Shown: piece after piece, positions 17,622-27,188 of the stretch | Position numbering within the stretch: position 1 is the stretch's first letter | Layout of the letters: each line of letters begins with the position of its first letter | NCBI GenBank assembly: GCA_019359715.1 | Contig: JAHHGS010000091.1 | Span: 1-51,986, forward strand | Source: Aphanocapsa sp. GSE-SYN-MK-11-07L | Lineage (GTDB): Bacteria; Cyanobacteriota; Cyanobacteriia; Thermosynechococcales; Thermosynechococcaceae | DNA length: 51,986 nucleotides | Direction of reading: 5' to 3' | Translations under genes and position numbers: made by a program | The notes under the pieces: generated by a model | What the model saw: the letters and a program-made list of their open reading frames with translations, nothing else | Told to the model about the DNA's origin: nothing | The model's database searches: none

Positions 17622-19190
17622 TCAGGCATAAGCAGGAGTGCTACTGGCTAAAGCTGCCTTGAGGGTTGGGGTCAAAAATTGCGTCAGCGTGAAGGCATCA
17701 ACCCCTAGTTCAGTGTTTTGATTTACGCCATAAATGCCAGCTTGAGCATGCCACCACACCGCCGATCGCACCCCCGCAACGACCTGCTCGGCTGACTTGC
17801 ATGGAGCCAGCAAGCCGCCAATTAAGCCCGTCAAAACATCACCGCTGCCACCACGGGCGAGGGCAGGGGTACTCTCAGGATTGAGCCAAACTTGCTGATT
17901 GGGGTCTGCGAGCGCCACCCTGGCCCCCTTTAACAAAACAATTGCTCCAGTTTGCTGAGCCGCTAGGTGAGCCGCGATCGCTCGATTGTCGGTTTGCCCT
18001 CCCAAATCAGGAAACAGGCGCTTGAATTCACCTGGATGGGGGGTGAGCACGGTGGGTGCCGTCCGCTGTTGCAGTTTGGGCACTGTGCCCAAACTGGCTA
18101 ACAGGTTTAGCCCATCAGCATCCAGCACCAGCGGGCGATCGCAGGCCAATACCTGCTCAACCAGTTGCGGGTTGGCGGTGGTTAAGCCCGGCCCGCAGGC
18201 GATCGCGTCAAAGCTAGCCAAATCGAGTGGCAGGTCAGCGATCGCCCCCTCATCTGACTCTGGACAGCCGATCACTAAGGCTTCTGGCAGTTGGGCCAAG
18301 ACAAGCAACTTGAGCGACTCTGGCACAGCGATCGACAACATGCCAATCCCCGTCGCTCTGGCCGCCAGTCCAGCCAGTAAAATACTGCCGGGGTAACGTC
18401 TAGAGCCACCCACCAACAGCAGATGACCCTGTTGATATTTGTGGATAGCCAGGGGGCGTGGTAGGGGCAAACCCGCGATCGCCATTGCCCTAGTCATTCT
18501 GCCGATTTGCCGGGGCGATGCCGCTAGCACACTTGAAATATCGGCAACCGGCAGATCGAGGTCTAGGCGCTCAACCTGACCAACATAGGTTAGCGCTTGG
18601 TCTTGGAGTAAGCCCAGCTTCCACAGCCCTAGACAGAGGGTATGAGTGGCTTGAATCGCAGTTCCTAAAGCTTCGCCGGTATCGGTGTGTAGCCCAGAGG
18701 GTAAATCAATGCTGATAGTCGGTTTTTGCCAGGTATTGATCTGGGCGATCGCGGCTGCAATTTCCCCAATTGGGGGCTTTTCCAAGCCAAACCCAAACAG
18801 CCCATCCAAGACAACGTCACAGGCTTGCAAATCACTCACTTGGTTCACCACAGCAATCCCCAAGTGAGCAGCAAACTGTCGATGCTGGTCAGTTAAATCT
18901 TTGCGGTGCTGAAACGGATGATAAATCTGGACTGGGTAGCCCTGGCAGTGCAGTTCACGCGCCACCACCAGCGCATCTGCCCCGTTATGACCTGGCCCCA
19001 CCAGCACGCCCCAATTTAAAGACTTGGAGCGAGGGTAAAGCTGCTGCACCCGCTGGGCAATTCTGATCCCGACTTTTTCCATTAAGGCAGCGATCGGCAT
19101 TCCAGCCGCAAACACCCGTTCCTCAATTTGGCGCATTTGCTCAGCCGTTACCACCCACTGATCCCCTGGTTTGGGAAGATAAGTCGTCAA
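17622..19190 (-). CDS. nnrDE: Bifunctional NAD(P)HX epimerase/dehydratase
   Basis: Repairs hydrated NAD(P)H: the N-terminal YjeF_N domain (about 1-225, GPGHNGADALVVARE) epimerises NAD(P)HX and the C-terminal ribokinase-like domain (about 235-515) dehydrates the S form using ADP or ATP. C-terminal motifs are GGSRRYPGSILLAG, LTPHPGEFKRL and the nucleotide site ARGGSGDVLTG. The length, 522 residues, suits the fused enzyme. The first codon here is TTG (19188-19190); a GTG a dozen codons later is an alternative start. It lies downstream of psaJ on the same strand, separated by a hairpin, so probably a separate transcript. Confidence 0.93.
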   Translation of the reverse strand: MTTYLPKPGDQWVVTAEQMRQIEERVFAAGMPIAALMEKVGIRIAQRVQQLYPRSKSLNWGVLVGPGHNGADALVVARELHCQGYPVQIYHPFQHRKDLTDQHRQFAAHLGIAVVNQVSDLQACDVVLDGLFGFGLEKPPIGEIAAAIAQINTWQKPTISIDLPSGLHTDTGEALGTAIQATHTLCLGLWKLGLLQDQALTYVGQVERLDLDLPVADISSVLAASPRQIGRMTRAMAIAGLPLPRPLAIHKYQQGHLLLVGGSRRYPGSILLAGLAARATGIGMLSIAVPESLKLLVLAQLPEALVIGCPESDEGAIADLPLDLASFDAIACGPGLTTANPQLVEQVLACDRPLVLDADGLNLLASLGTVPKLQQRTAPTVLTPHPGEFKRLFPDLGGQTDNRAIAAHLAAQQTGAIVLLKGARVALADPNQQVWLNPESTPALARGGSGDVLTGLIGGLLAPCKSAEQVVAGVRSAVWWHAQAGIYGVNQNTELGVDAFTLTQFLTPTLKAALASSTPAYA

Positions 19191-19256
19191 TTTTTAAACG
19201 CAAATGTGGTCAGAATTTAGCTCAAGCATGAATGATGTGAGTGACGCAAATAGCAA

Positions 19257-19289
19257 GACGAGGGCAGCTTGTCAGAAACTACCCTCGTC
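19257..19289 (-). terminator. Hairpin after psaJ
   Basis: Arms GACGAGGGCAG (19257-19267) and CTACCCTCGTC (19279-19289) pair at 10 of 11 positions around an 11-nt loop, 21 bp past the psaJ stop. On the minus strand a short TTG-rich tail follows. Likely the psaFJ terminator. Confidence 0.6.
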
Positions 19290-19310
19290 AAAAATTCCAA
19301 CCAATTTGCT

Positions 19311-19436
19311 CTAAAGCGGATGGAAGAGGAGGTCTGGATAAAAACGATTAAACTCAATCAAAATCCCAGCGGTAATCGTTAGCCAAATGGCTGTAATCAC
19401 CGGAGCTGTTGAGAGAAAAGTGACAAAGTACTTCAT
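19311..19436 (-). CDS. psaJ: Photosystem I subunit IX (PsaJ)
   Basis: A 41-residue single-helix membrane protein of photosystem I. The translation starts [18 protein letters not shown], continues with the hydrophobic helix and ends [13 protein letters not shown], which matches the PsaJ pattern of N-terminal YF..LSTAP and C-terminal E.NRF.PD. It sits 30 bp after psaF in the same direction, the standard cyanobacterial psaFJ arrangement. PsaJ contacts PsaF at the edge of the reaction centre and helps keep it in place. Confidence 0.96.
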   Translation of the reverse strand: MKYFVTFLSTAPVITAIWLTITAGILIEFNRFYPDLLFHPL

Positions 19437-19466
19437 GGGCGAACTTCCATTAGTGAGTAGGTTAGG

Positions 19467-19961
19467 TTAACGCGGAGCAACAGTAACGTCTCCATCCTTA
19501 GCCAATAGCTCACCGGAAGTTAATTCCTTCAGAGCCAACAGCGGCCACAGGGGGCCTTGGGCTACACATTTGATCGCCAGGGGCACATCAATCACAATTT
19601 CTTTCTGAGCTGGGTTGTCAGACTTGCGGGCAGCAATAATGTATGCCCGACCGACCCAACCAATCCAACCTGTGATGTACAAAAATAGAACACCAGGAAT
19701 CAGGAAGTCGCCTTCCCGTCCCCGACGACCATCAATAATCAAATGGGGTAGTCCTTCTGGGCCACAGAGAGCCTGACTGTAGCGCTCAAACCGCTTTTGA
19801 CCGGAAGCCGGATCATCAGTAGTATTACGAGCAGCGGCTGCCCGTTTTTGAAACGCGGGAGAATCTTTGCAGGGCACCAGTCCAGCAACATCAGCAGAAG
19901 CAGAGGGGGCAAAACCGACCCAGAGCAAGCAGACAAGAACTAGGGCAAACAATCGGCGCAT
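19467..19961 (-). CDS. psaF: Photosystem I subunit III (PsaF)
   Basis: A 164-residue precursor. A signal peptide (residues 1-23, ending PSASA) directs the N-terminal half to the thylakoid lumen. The mature start [14 protein letters not shown] and the second Cys in [11 protein letters not shown] are family hallmarks. The membrane helix is about 90-110 ([18 protein letters not shown]). PsaF lines the lumenal donor side of photosystem I. It begins with ATG after an AAGGAAA ribosome site, with a sigma70-like promoter about 105 bp upstream, and is followed closely by psaJ. Confidence 0.97.
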   Translation of the reverse strand: MRRLFALVLVCLLWVGFAPSASADVAGLVPCKDSPAFQKRAAAARNTTDDPASGQKRFERYSQALCGPEGLPHLIIDGRRGREGDFLIPGVLFLYITGWIGWVGRAYIIAARKSDNPAQKEIVIDVPLAIKCVAQGPLWPLLALKELTSGELLAKDGDVTVAPR

Positions 19962-20015
19962 GGAATTGTTTTCCTTTATTACGAATTACGAAAGTTAATC
20001 ACGAAAAGCCTAGAC

Positions 20016-20036
20016 CCAAAAAGTTTAGACTTTTGG
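20016..20036 (-). promoter_or_regulatory. Leader hairpin of psaF
   Basis: CCAAAAAGT (20016-20024) faces ACTTTTGG (20029-20036), giving a stem of about 8 bp with one bulge in the psaF 5' leader, 55 bp before the start codon. It may affect mRNA stability; no direct evidence. Confidence 0.3.
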
Positions 20037-20065
20037 TAACGGCAATCAATCTGAACTTGGAAGCC

Positions 20066-20095
20066 ATCATAGCCCTTCCAGAAAATTCCAGTAAA
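20066..20095 (-). promoter_or_regulatory. Candidate psaFJ promoter
   Basis: Reading the minus strand, TTTACT (20095-20090) and TATGAT (20071-20066) are 18 bp apart, close to a sigma70-type -35/-10 pair. This would give a psaF leader of about 100 nt. The opposite strand carries tsaD 50 bp away. Confidence 0.4.
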
Positions 20096-20145
20096 GCCTG
20101 AGGCAACCGTCAATTTCGATTAACCTATCAAAAAATTACCAGCTA

Positions 20146-21186
20146 ATGGCAACAGTTTTAGCAATTGAAACGAGTTGTGATGAAACCGCCGCCGCAGTTG
20201 TTAAGAATCGTCACATTTTCAGCAACATTATTGCCTCTCAAGTGGCTGACCATCGCCCCTATGGCGGCGTCGTGCCAGAGGTGGCCTCGCGTCAACATTT
20301 AGCCAATATTAATCATGTGATCGATCGCGCCTTGGCAACCGCTAACATTGGCTGGCGTGAAATTGACGGGATTGCCACCACCTGTGCGCCGGGCTTAGTC
20401 GGGGCGCTGTTCGTCGGCTTGACGGCGGCTAAAACCCTGGCTTTAGTCCAGCAGAAACCCCTGATTGGCGTTCATCATCTGGAAGGGCATATCTATGCCT
20501 CTTACCTGGCTGCCCCAGACCTCCAGCCCCCTTTCTTGTGTCTATTGGTATCAGGTGGGCATACCAGCCTGATTCACGTCCGGGGATGTGGCGACTATCA
20601 AACCTTAGGTCAAACCCGTGATGATGCCGCCGGAGAGGCTTTCGATAAAGTAGCGCGGCTGCTGGGATTGGGCTATCCGGGCGGGCCGGCGATCGATCGC
20701 CTAGCCCAGCAGGGCAATCCGCGGGCGTTTGGGCTGCCGGAAGGCAGTATTTCTCTGCCGGAGGGCGGTTATCATCCCTACGACTCTAGTTTCAGTGGCT
20801 TAAAAACTGCGATGCTGCGCTTGGTGGAAAAACTGAAAGCGACGGTCGATCCGTTGCCGATCGCTGATTTGGCAGCTAGCTTTCAGGCAACGGTGGCCCG
20901 ATCGCTGACTCGACGGGCGATCGCTTGCGCGTTAGACCAAGGCTTAACAAAAATTGCGATCGGGGGCGGTGTGGCTGCTAACAGCGGTCTGAGAGAGCAT
21001 CTGCAAACGGCGGCGGCTCAACACAACCTCCAGGTCTTCTTGCCACCTCTGTCGCTATGTACAGACAATGCCGCCATGATTGGCTGTGCTGGTGCCGATC
21101 ACCTAGAGCAGGGGCACACTTCAACCCTAGCGTTGGCGGCTCAATCTCGGCTGCCGATTACGCAGGTGATGCAGCTTTATCCTTAA
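20146..21186 (+). CDS. tsaD: tRNA threonylcarbamoyladenosine transferase TsaD
   Basis: A 346-residue TsaD/Kae1-family ATPase that, with TsaB and TsaE, places the threonylcarbamoyl group on A37 of ANN-reading tRNAs. It begins [18 protein letters not shown], the family N-terminus. The iron ligands are in HHLEGH (His111 and His115), with the later Asp in [15 protein letters not shown] and [12 protein letters not shown] are typical nucleotide-fold motifs. The ATG at 20146 gives the usual length. Divergent from psaFJ. Confidence 0.97.
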   Translation: MATVLAIETSCDETAAAVVKNRHIFSNIIASQVADHRPYGGVVPEVASRQHLANINHVIDRALATANIGWREIDGIATTCAPGLVGALFVGLTAAKTLALVQQKPLIGVHHLEGHIYASYLAAPDLQPPFLCLLVSGGHTSLIHVRGCGDYQTLGQTRDDAAGEAFDKVARLLGLGYPGGPAIDRLAQQGNPRAFGLPEGSISLPEGGYHPYDSSFSGLKTAMLRLVEKLKATVDPLPIADLAASFQATVARSLTRRAIACALDQGLTKIAIGGGVAANSGLREHLQTAAAQHNLQVFLPPLSLCTDNAAMIGCAGADHLEQGHTSTLALAAQSRLPITQVMQLYP

Positions 21187-21282
21187 TTCGCAGACTGTCA
21201 TCTCTTTGCCACATCTTTGTCACATCAGCGTCATAGATCGCAGATTAGAATCAGTACAGTTAGCTATAAATGTGGTAAAGAG

Positions 21283-22518
21283 ATGAAATCGGATAATTCG
21301 GATCACAGCCAAGTCGTGCCTGTTCGTAAACCTAAGGCTAAGTCTTCAATTCAAAAATCTGCCCTTTATCTTTCCTTGTTATCGCTTGGAGCTGGCGCAG
21401 CTCTGTTGGGACAGCAAATGATCCCATCTGCTCCGCCGACAATCCCGATCGCCAGCAGCCTATCAGCAGCGATCGCGGCGGCACCTGATAATCCTGATAC
21501 CAACTACATTACGCAAGTGGTTGATCAAGTTGGGCCAGCGGTAGTCAGAATTAACTCCTCCCGTCGCGTCAGTCAGCAAGTGCCTGATGAGTTCAACGAT
21601 CCTTTCTTTAAGCAGTTTTTTGGTTCTCAAGCGCCCTCTCAACGGCAGCGGGTCGAGCGGGGAACCGGTTCCGGCTTCATTATCAGCGCCAATGGTGAAG
21701 TTTTAACGAATGCTCACGTTGTCGAAGGGGCTGACACTGTAACGGTGTTGCTCAAAGACGGGCGGTCGTTTCAGGGCAAGGTGATGGGGGCAGACCCAGT
21801 CACCGATGTGGCCGTGGTCAAAATTCAAGCCAATGATTTACCGACCGTTAGCCTGGGCAACTCTGATCAAATTAAACCAGGGGAATGGGCGATCGCGATT
21901 GGTAATCCTTTGGGGTTAGACAATACGGTGACGCAGGGAATTATCAGTGCGACAGGGCGATCAAGCGGTCAGGTCGGTGTGCCTGACAAGCGAATCGACT
22001 TCATTCAAACTGATGCGGCGATTAATCCCGGCAACTCCGGGGGCCCTCTGCTCAACCAGCGTGGACAAGTAATTGGCATGAACACCGCGATTATCCAAGG
22101 TGCTCAGGGGCTAGGCTTCTCAATTCCGATCAATCGGGCCCAGCAGATTGCCGCTCAACTGATTGCCAACGGCAAGGTTGATCACGCCTATTTGGGGATT
22201 CAGATGGCTAATCTCACCCCAGAAGTTCAGCAGCAAATCAATGCTGACCCGGACAGTGGCTTAAAGGTGGCGGTTGATCAGGGCGTGCTGATTGTGCGAG
22301 TAATGCCCAACTCTCCAGCCGCGCAAGCGGGGCTAAAGGCGGGTGATGTCATCCTCAAAGTTAATGGGGAAAACATTGTAGACTCTAACGCTGTCCAGAA
22401 AGCGGTTGAAAAAACGCAAGTTGGCAGCAGTCTGCAACTTGAACTGAGCCGCAATGGGCAAAGCCTCAACTTGGCAACTAAAGTAGGGGCATTGCCAGCC
22501 CAAGAGGAACAGTCTTAA
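21283..22518 (+). CDS. htrA: HtrA/Deg-type serine protease
   Basis: A 411-residue protein from the ATG at 21283, preceded by a GGTAAAGAG ribosome site; the frame is open from 21217 but that extension is not family-like. The N-terminal hydrophobic segment (about 27-45) is a signal or anchor, so it acts in the periplasm or lumen. The catalytic triad is His145 (TNAHVVEG), Asp175 ([10 protein letters not shown]) and Ser252 ([10 protein letters not shown]). One PDZ domain follows (about 305-400). Cyanobacteria have three such paralogs (HtrA, HhoA, HhoB) that degrade damaged exported proteins; which one this is cannot be settled here. A terminator follows. Confidence 0.93.
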   Translation: MKSDNSDHSQVVPVRKPKAKSSIQKSALYLSLLSLGAGAALLGQQMIPSAPPTIPIASSLSAAIAAAPDNPDTNYITQVVDQVGPAVVRINSSRRVSQQVPDEFNDPFFKQFFGSQAPSQRQRVERGTGSGFIISANGEVLTNAHVVEGADTVTVLLKDGRSFQGKVMGADPVTDVAVVKIQANDLPTVSLGNSDQIKPGEWAIAIGNPLGLDNTVTQGIISATGRSSGQVGVPDKRIDFIQTDAAINPGNSGGPLLNQRGQVIGMNTAIIQGAQGLGFSIPINRAQQIAAQLIANGKVDHAYLGIQMANLTPEVQQQINADPDSGLKVAVDQGVLIVRVMPNSPAAQAGLKAGDVILKVNGENIVDSNAVQKAVEKTQVGSSLQLELSRNGQSLNLATKVGALPAQEEQS

Positions 22519-22560
22519 AGCAGCTACTCAAGGCTGGTTGCTGAGTGTAAATAGACTTTG

Positions 22561-22606
22561 AACCCGTGTAGGTTAAACTCCTGCACGGGTTTGCGCTAAG
22601 TTTTTT
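22561..22606 (+). terminator. Intrinsic terminator after htrA
   Basis: Arms AACCCGTGTAGG (22561-22572) and CCTGCACGGGTT (22580-22591) pair at 11 of 12 positions with a 7-nt loop, followed by a six-T run at 22601-22606. Confidence 0.75.
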
Positions 22607-22706
22607 CTAAACATCACTCAAACGCTCAACTGGTATCTCATGATTAGCGATCCTAAATTGCTGATCGGTAAGTCAGAAAGAAATACTGATAGAGATTGCA
22701 GAATTT

Positions 22707-25700
22707 ATGGTTTCTGTTTCTAACTCCGGCCCAACGTACCAAGTGGGAGGCAGTTTGCCTGGTAGCGCCCAAACTTACGTGCGGCGGCGGGCTGACCATG
22801 ACCTGTACGCCGGATTGCAGGCGGGAGAATTTTGCTATGTGCTCAACTCGCGTCAGATGGGCAAGTCTAGCCTGCGGGTACAAACCATGCAGCGGCTGCA
22901 ATCTGAAGGGTTCGCCTGTGCGGCGATCGACATTACCAAAATCGGTAGCCAAAATATTACCCCCGACCAGTGGTATGCCAGCATTATTGGGGCCCTCGCT
23001 CAAGGATTTGAACTCACCGATCGATTTAGCTTGCGTCCCTGGTGGCGCGATCGCGAACTGCTCTCGCCCGTCCAACGGTTGGGAGAATTTATCGAAGGGG
23101 TCTTGCTGCCGCAAATTCGCCAGCGCATTGTGATTTTTGTCGACGAAATTGACAGCGTGCTCAGCCTCAATTTCCCGATGGATGACTTTTTTGCCCTGAT
23201 TCGGGCTCACTACAATAACCGAGCCGATGATGCAGACGCAGCCCGGCTAACCTTCGTTTTACTAGGAGTCGCCGCTCCTTCAAGTTTGATTCAAGACAAA
23301 CAGCGCACCCCGTTTAACATTGGGCGAGCGATTCCGCTGGATGGCTTGCAGGTTGCAGAAGCCGAGCCCTTGGAGGTGGGACTGATTGAGCAGGCTGAAA
23401 TTCCCCCAGCCGTGATCCGCGAAATTCTCACCTGGTCGGGTGGACAACCCTTTTTGACCCAAAAGCTCTGTCGGTTGGTTCAATTACGGCAGGAGTGGAT
23501 TGCGGCCGGCACAGAAGCAGAAATTATCAGCCAGATTGTCCGATCGCAGGTAATTGAAAATTGGGAAATCCAAGATGAACCGGAGCACCTAAAAACAATC
23601 CGCAATCGTCTGCTGGTGAGCCAACAGCGGGCCGGTCGCCTGCTGGGGTTTTATCAAACTATTCTCCAGCAGGGGCAGATTATTGCCGATGATAGCCCTG
23701 AGCAAATGGAACTGCGGCTGACGGGCTTGGTGACGCGCCAGGGCGGGGTGCTGCGAGTCTACAACCCAATTTACGCATCGGTATTTAACCTAGAGTGGGT
23801 GGAGAAAGAACTGGCTAATTTGCGCCCCTACGCCGAAACGTTTCAAGCCTGGATTAGCAGTGGCGGCACCGATAGCTCCCGTTTGCTGCGGGGGCAGGCC
23901 CTCCAGGATGCCCTGAATTGGGCCAGCAATAAAAGCCTCAGCGATACTGATTACCAGTTTTTAACGGCCAGCCAAGAGCAAGAAAACCAGGATGTCCAGC
24001 AGACGCTGGTGATTGAACGCCGGGCAAAGCAGGCGGCTGAGCAAGCCAACCAAATTTTGACCGAAGCCCAGGGCAAGGCAGTGCGAATTTTGCGGCGGGC
24101 CTTTGCTGGACTCGGCATTGTCTCGGTGGTGTCTGTGTTTGCGATCGCTGGTGTCATTCGGATCAACCGCGACCTGCAAATCTCTCGCCAAACCCTTTCC
24201 TTAGAACAGGCCAGCGTTGCCAGCTTAGAGCAGTTCCCCAGTCAAGAGATTAATTCTTTGCTGGCCGCCATTCAAGCCGGCCGCGACCTGCAAGCCCTGG
24301 TTGGGCAGACTCCTTTAGCCAACTATCCCACCACCCGCCCTTTGTTCGTCCTCCAGACGATGCTTGATACCATTCACGAAAAAAATGTCTGGGATGCTGA
24401 ACAGGGCAAAGTGCTAGCGGGCAGCTTCACCGCCGATAGTCAGCGGCTGATTACGGCGGGAGCCAATGGCAGCCTCAAATTTTGGCAGCGACAGGGAAAA
24501 TTTCAGCAGCAGTTGGCTGTGCCGCGTGGGGTTAAAGCCCTGCCAATCCGGCTCAGCCCCGACGGCAAACTGCTGGCGATCGTCAATCAAACCGACCAGA
24601 TCCAACTGCTGTCTTTGAGCAACAAAGCCTGGCAGGAGTTGCCACCGCTGTCCACCAGTCTAAACAGCCTCAGCTTTAGTCCGAACGGGCAATATTTGGC
24701 AGCGGCCGGTAAAAACGGGCGAGTTTATGTCTGGAATCTCAAGCAGCCCGGTCAATTCAGCGCCTTTTTAGCCCATGCTGACCCGATCAACAGTCTCAGC
24801 TTTACGCCCGACAGTCAACGCCTGCTGACGGCGGGGCAAGATGGGACGGTGCGGCTGTGGACGTTGAGCGGCGATCGCCTATCCGTTTGGCAACCGACCC
24901 GGACAACTGGCATTAAAAGTATCAGCGTCAATCCGAAACCGAATCCTGAGTCAGCCGAGGTGGCTTCCGCCGGGGAGGATGGCTTTTTGCGGCTGTGGAG
25001 CTTAGACGGGCAGCAGCTCAATCGCTGGCGCGCCAGTCAAATTACGGTGTTTAGCCTCAGTTTTAGTCCAGATGGCCAAAGCTTGCTCACGTTGGCAGAA
25101 GACAGTACGGTCAGCCTCTGGGATTTATCGGGACAACTGCTGATGGAGTTGAAGGGGCACAAAGGCTACATCACCAGCGCCAACTGGAGTCCTGATGGGC
25201 AGCAGATTGTCACCACCGGCAATGATGGCACAGTCCGGCTGTGGAACGTTAAACATCGACTGGGTAGCCAATGGGCCAGCCAGCAAGCAGAGGTCTGGAG
25301 CATCATTTTTAGCCCGGATGGCCAAGATCTGGCAACGGCTAGTCAGGATGGCACAATTAAACTTTGGAATCGCCAGGGGCAGCAGCAGCAGGTGCTGAAA
25401 GCTAAGGCAGGCGGGGTCTACAGTGTGGCTTTTAGCCCCAACAAACAGCGCCTAGCGGCGGTTGGACAAGAGGGACAAATCTGGTTATGGAATCGCACCG
25501 GTCAACTGTTGGCCAACTGGTCTGCCCATAATGGCGCGATCAATGAAGTCTTGTTTAGTCCTGACAGTCTGACCTTAGCCACGGCTGGCAATGATGGCAA
25601 AATTCGAGTTTGGGATCAGGCGGGGCGATCGCTGGCAGAGCTGACAGGTCATGAAGGCCCGATCTGGAGCCTCAGCATCAGTCCCGATGGACAACGCTTG

Positions 25701-26309
25701 GCCAGCACCGGCCCCGATGGCACCGTTAAGCTGTGGAGTCTCAGGGGTGAAACCCTCTTGACGCTTGACCCTGAGCAGGGTTGGCTGAGCAGCATTAGTT
25801 TTAGTCCTGATGGGCAAAGCTTTGCCGCTGCTGGTCAAGATGGGATGATCCGCCGCTGGAATTTAAGCGGCAAAAACCTCGGTCAATTTCGCAGCCATCC
25901 GAGTGGCATTTTGAGCTTGAGCTTTAGCCCCACCGGCGAAAGTTTAGCCACGGCAGGGCAAGACGGCACGGTCAAAGTTTGGTCGCTGTCTGGCCAGCAA
26001 ACCGCAGAATTTAGAAAAGGCGGCGTCAAGCGCTTAGCCTTTAGCCCCAAAGCAGACAGCAGTGGGCAATGGTTAGCGACGGTTGGCCAAAATGAAATGA
26101 TTCAACTCCAACAGGTGGGCAACTTAAACCAGCTTCTAAGTCGCGGCTGCACTTGGCTGGCAGACTATTTGCTGATTCATCCAACCGCTCAGCCCCTCTG
26201 CGATCGCCATAATTCTACGAGAATACCTATCTTTAAAGCTCAGCCTCAATTGGCGATCGCTCCTATTCAGGGAGTTGATCTGGGTCAATGCCTTGCGATC
26301 GCAAAATAG
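22707..26309 (+). CDS. AAA-like ATPase with 14 WD40 repeats
   Basis: A 1200-residue protein. The N-terminal part (about 10-330) is a cyanobacterial AAA-like (AAA_35-type) domain with a Walker A of the form NSRQMGKSS, lacking the usual first Gly, and a Walker B IVIFVDEID. A coiled region (about 425-460) precedes one membrane helix (about 463-482). Then come 14 WD40-like repeats (about 565-1145), enough for two seven-bladed propellers, most with FSPDGQ.LATAGQDGTVRLW-type cores. A short tail has RGCTWLADYLL. The layout resembles STAND-type signalling ATPases in which the propeller senses a ligand, but the target is unknown. The 3' end overlaps the convergent Uma2 gene by 47 bp. Confidence 0.88.
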   Translation: MVSVSNSGPTYQVGGSLPGSAQTYVRRRADHDLYAGLQAGEFCYVLNSRQMGKSSLRVQTMQRLQSEGFACAAIDITKIGSQNITPDQWYASIIGALAQGFELTDRFSLRPWWRDRELLSPVQRLGEFIEGVLLPQIRQRIVIFVDEIDSVLSLNFPMDDFFALIRAHYNNRADDADAARLTFVLLGVAAPSSLIQDKQRTPFNIGRAIPLDGLQVAEAEPLEVGLIEQAEIPPAVIREILTWSGGQPFLTQKLCRLVQLRQEWIAAGTEAEIISQIVRSQVIENWEIQDEPEHLKTIRNRLLVSQQRAGRLLGFYQTILQQGQIIADDSPEQMELRLTGLVTRQGGVLRVYNPIYASVFNLEWVEKELANLRPYAETFQAWISSGGTDSSRLLRGQALQDALNWASNKSLSDTDYQFLTASQEQENQDVQQTLVIERRAKQAAEQANQILTEAQGKAVRILRRAFAGLGIVSVVSVFAIAGVIRINRDLQISRQTLSLEQASVASLEQFPSQEINSLLAAIQAGRDLQALVGQTPLANYPTTRPLFVLQTMLDTIHEKNVWDAEQGKVLAGSFTADSQRLITAGANGSLKFWQRQGKFQQQLAVPRGVKALPIRLSPDGKLLAIVNQTDQIQLLSLSNKAWQELPPLSTSLNSLSFSPNGQYLAAAGKNGRVYVWNLKQPGQFSAFLAHADPINSLSFTPDSQRLLTAGQDGTVRLWTLSGDRLSVWQPTRTTGIKSISVNPKPNPESAEVASAGEDGFLRLWSLDGQQLNRWRASQITVFSLSFSPDGQSLLTLAEDSTVSLWDLSGQLLMELKGHKGYITSANWSPDGQQIVTTGNDGTVRLWNVKHRLGSQWASQQAEVWSIIFSPDGQDLATASQDGTIKLWNRQGQQQQVLKAKAGGVYSVAFSPNKQRLAAVGQEGQIWLWNRTGQLLANWSAHNGAINEVLFSPDSLTLATAGNDGKIRVWDQAGRSLAELTGHEGPIWSLSISPDGQRLASTGPDGTVKLWSLRGETLLTLDPEQGWLSSISFSPDGQSFAAAGQDGMIRRWNLSGKNLGQFRSHPSGILSLSFSPTGESLATAGQDGTVKVWSLSGQQTAEFRKGGVKRLAFSPKADSSGQWLATVGQNEMIQLQQVGNLNQLLSRGCTWLADYLLIHPTAQPLCDRHNSTRIPIFKAQPQLAIAPIQGVDLGQCLAIAK

Positions 26310-27009
26310 CCGCTAATTGTTCTGAACGCTGCCGCTCCCGTACTTCAGCTTGCTGTGCCTGCTCTTTTGCCTGCCGTTCCCGTGCTTCAGCTTGCTGTGC
26401 CTGCTCCTCCGGCAACGGAATTAACTGCCCCTCCGCGCTAAACCAGCGCAACTGCCGCTCATGAATACCGAGATATAACTCAAGCTGTTCACTCCACAGC
26501 CATCCAGCCTCAGTGGAGGCGATCGCTGCATAGCGACCATCCACTAAGTGAAACCCAGCAAACTCTAGCGTCTCTGGGTGGAACCAGAAATAGTCTGGCA
26601 CCCGCCACACGTCTTGATAGAGGTCTTTCTTCTTACCCTTGTCTACTGTTGCAGTTGAGCTTGAGAGTAGCTCAATTACCACATTCGGGTATTTGCCCCC
26701 TTCTTCCCAAATTGTCCAACTGCGGCGATCGCGTTTCTCAGCTCCCAAGACAACAAACACATCTGGTCCTCGGAAGTCACGATTTTTGAGCTGCTGCTGG
26801 TTGTAATAGACCGTCAAATTACCAGAAATGTAGAAATCCGAGCGGTCTTGCCACCAATATTTGAGTAAGCGAATTAACAGGTCAATTTGATCGCGGTGAA
26901 AATCAGTTTCCAAGGGCGGCTCATCGCTATACAGATTGGTCGGCAGCTTGATCTCGTCTGGGACTTGCTCACTGACAAATTGGGTGGAGTTGGCATCTAA
27001 ACGCACCAT
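26263..27009 (-). CDS. Uma2-family (DUF820) putative endonuclease
   Basis: A 248-residue protein with the PD-(D/E)XK-like Uma2 fold abundant in cyanobacteria: DFYISGNLTVYY, RGPDVFVVLG, GGKYPNVVIELLS and a Lys in KGKKKDLYQ. These supply the Asp-Glu-Lys of the nuclease core. The C-terminus is a charged coiled coil with a 14-residue repeat (EQAQQAEARERQ-like). The ATG at 27009 is preferred to the TTG at 27027. Biological role unknown; the family is multi-copy and often found near transposons or scattered alone. Confidence 0.85.
   Translation of the reverse strand: MVRLDANSTQFVSEQVPDEIKLPTNLYSDEPPLETDFHRDQIDLLIRLLKYWWQDRSDFYISGNLTVYYNQQQLKNRDFRGPDVFVVLGAEKRDRRSWTIWEEGGKYPNVVIELLSSSTATVDKGKKKDLYQDVWRVPDYFWFHPETLEFAGFHLVDGRYAAIASTEAGWLWSEQLELYLGIHERQLRWFSAEGQLIPLPEEQAQQAEARERQAKEQAQQAEVRERQRSEQLAAILRSQGIDPDQLPE
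26331..26414. repeat. 42-bp tandem repeat in the Uma2 tail
   Basis: Two adjacent 42-bp units (first at 26331, second at 26373) differ at a few positions and encode 14-residue coiled-coil units containing AQQAE.RER. Such tails vary in repeat number between paralogs. Confidence 0.6.
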
Positions 27010-27188
27010 CACAGCATTCTCCAACAAGACTGTTTCCAGTCTAGCCGCTCCGAGAAATGCTTTAGAATAGCGCGATCTCCTATAAACACTAGAGGTTGCC
27101 CTATGGCCTCTCAGAAGTCAGCTCCATTGATCTAGGCAAGCGTCAATTCAAACTGCTTGAGCAGCGAATTAGCGTCACGTCTGTCAGA

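Noticed and set aside
22653-23210. 185-codon minus-strand frame
   Set aside because: Antisense to the AAA domain and its start region; no family features.
26263-27009. Uma2 gene as a toxin or restriction system
   Set aside because: No methylase or antitoxin partner is nearby; Uma2 genes are numerous and scattered in cyanobacteria.
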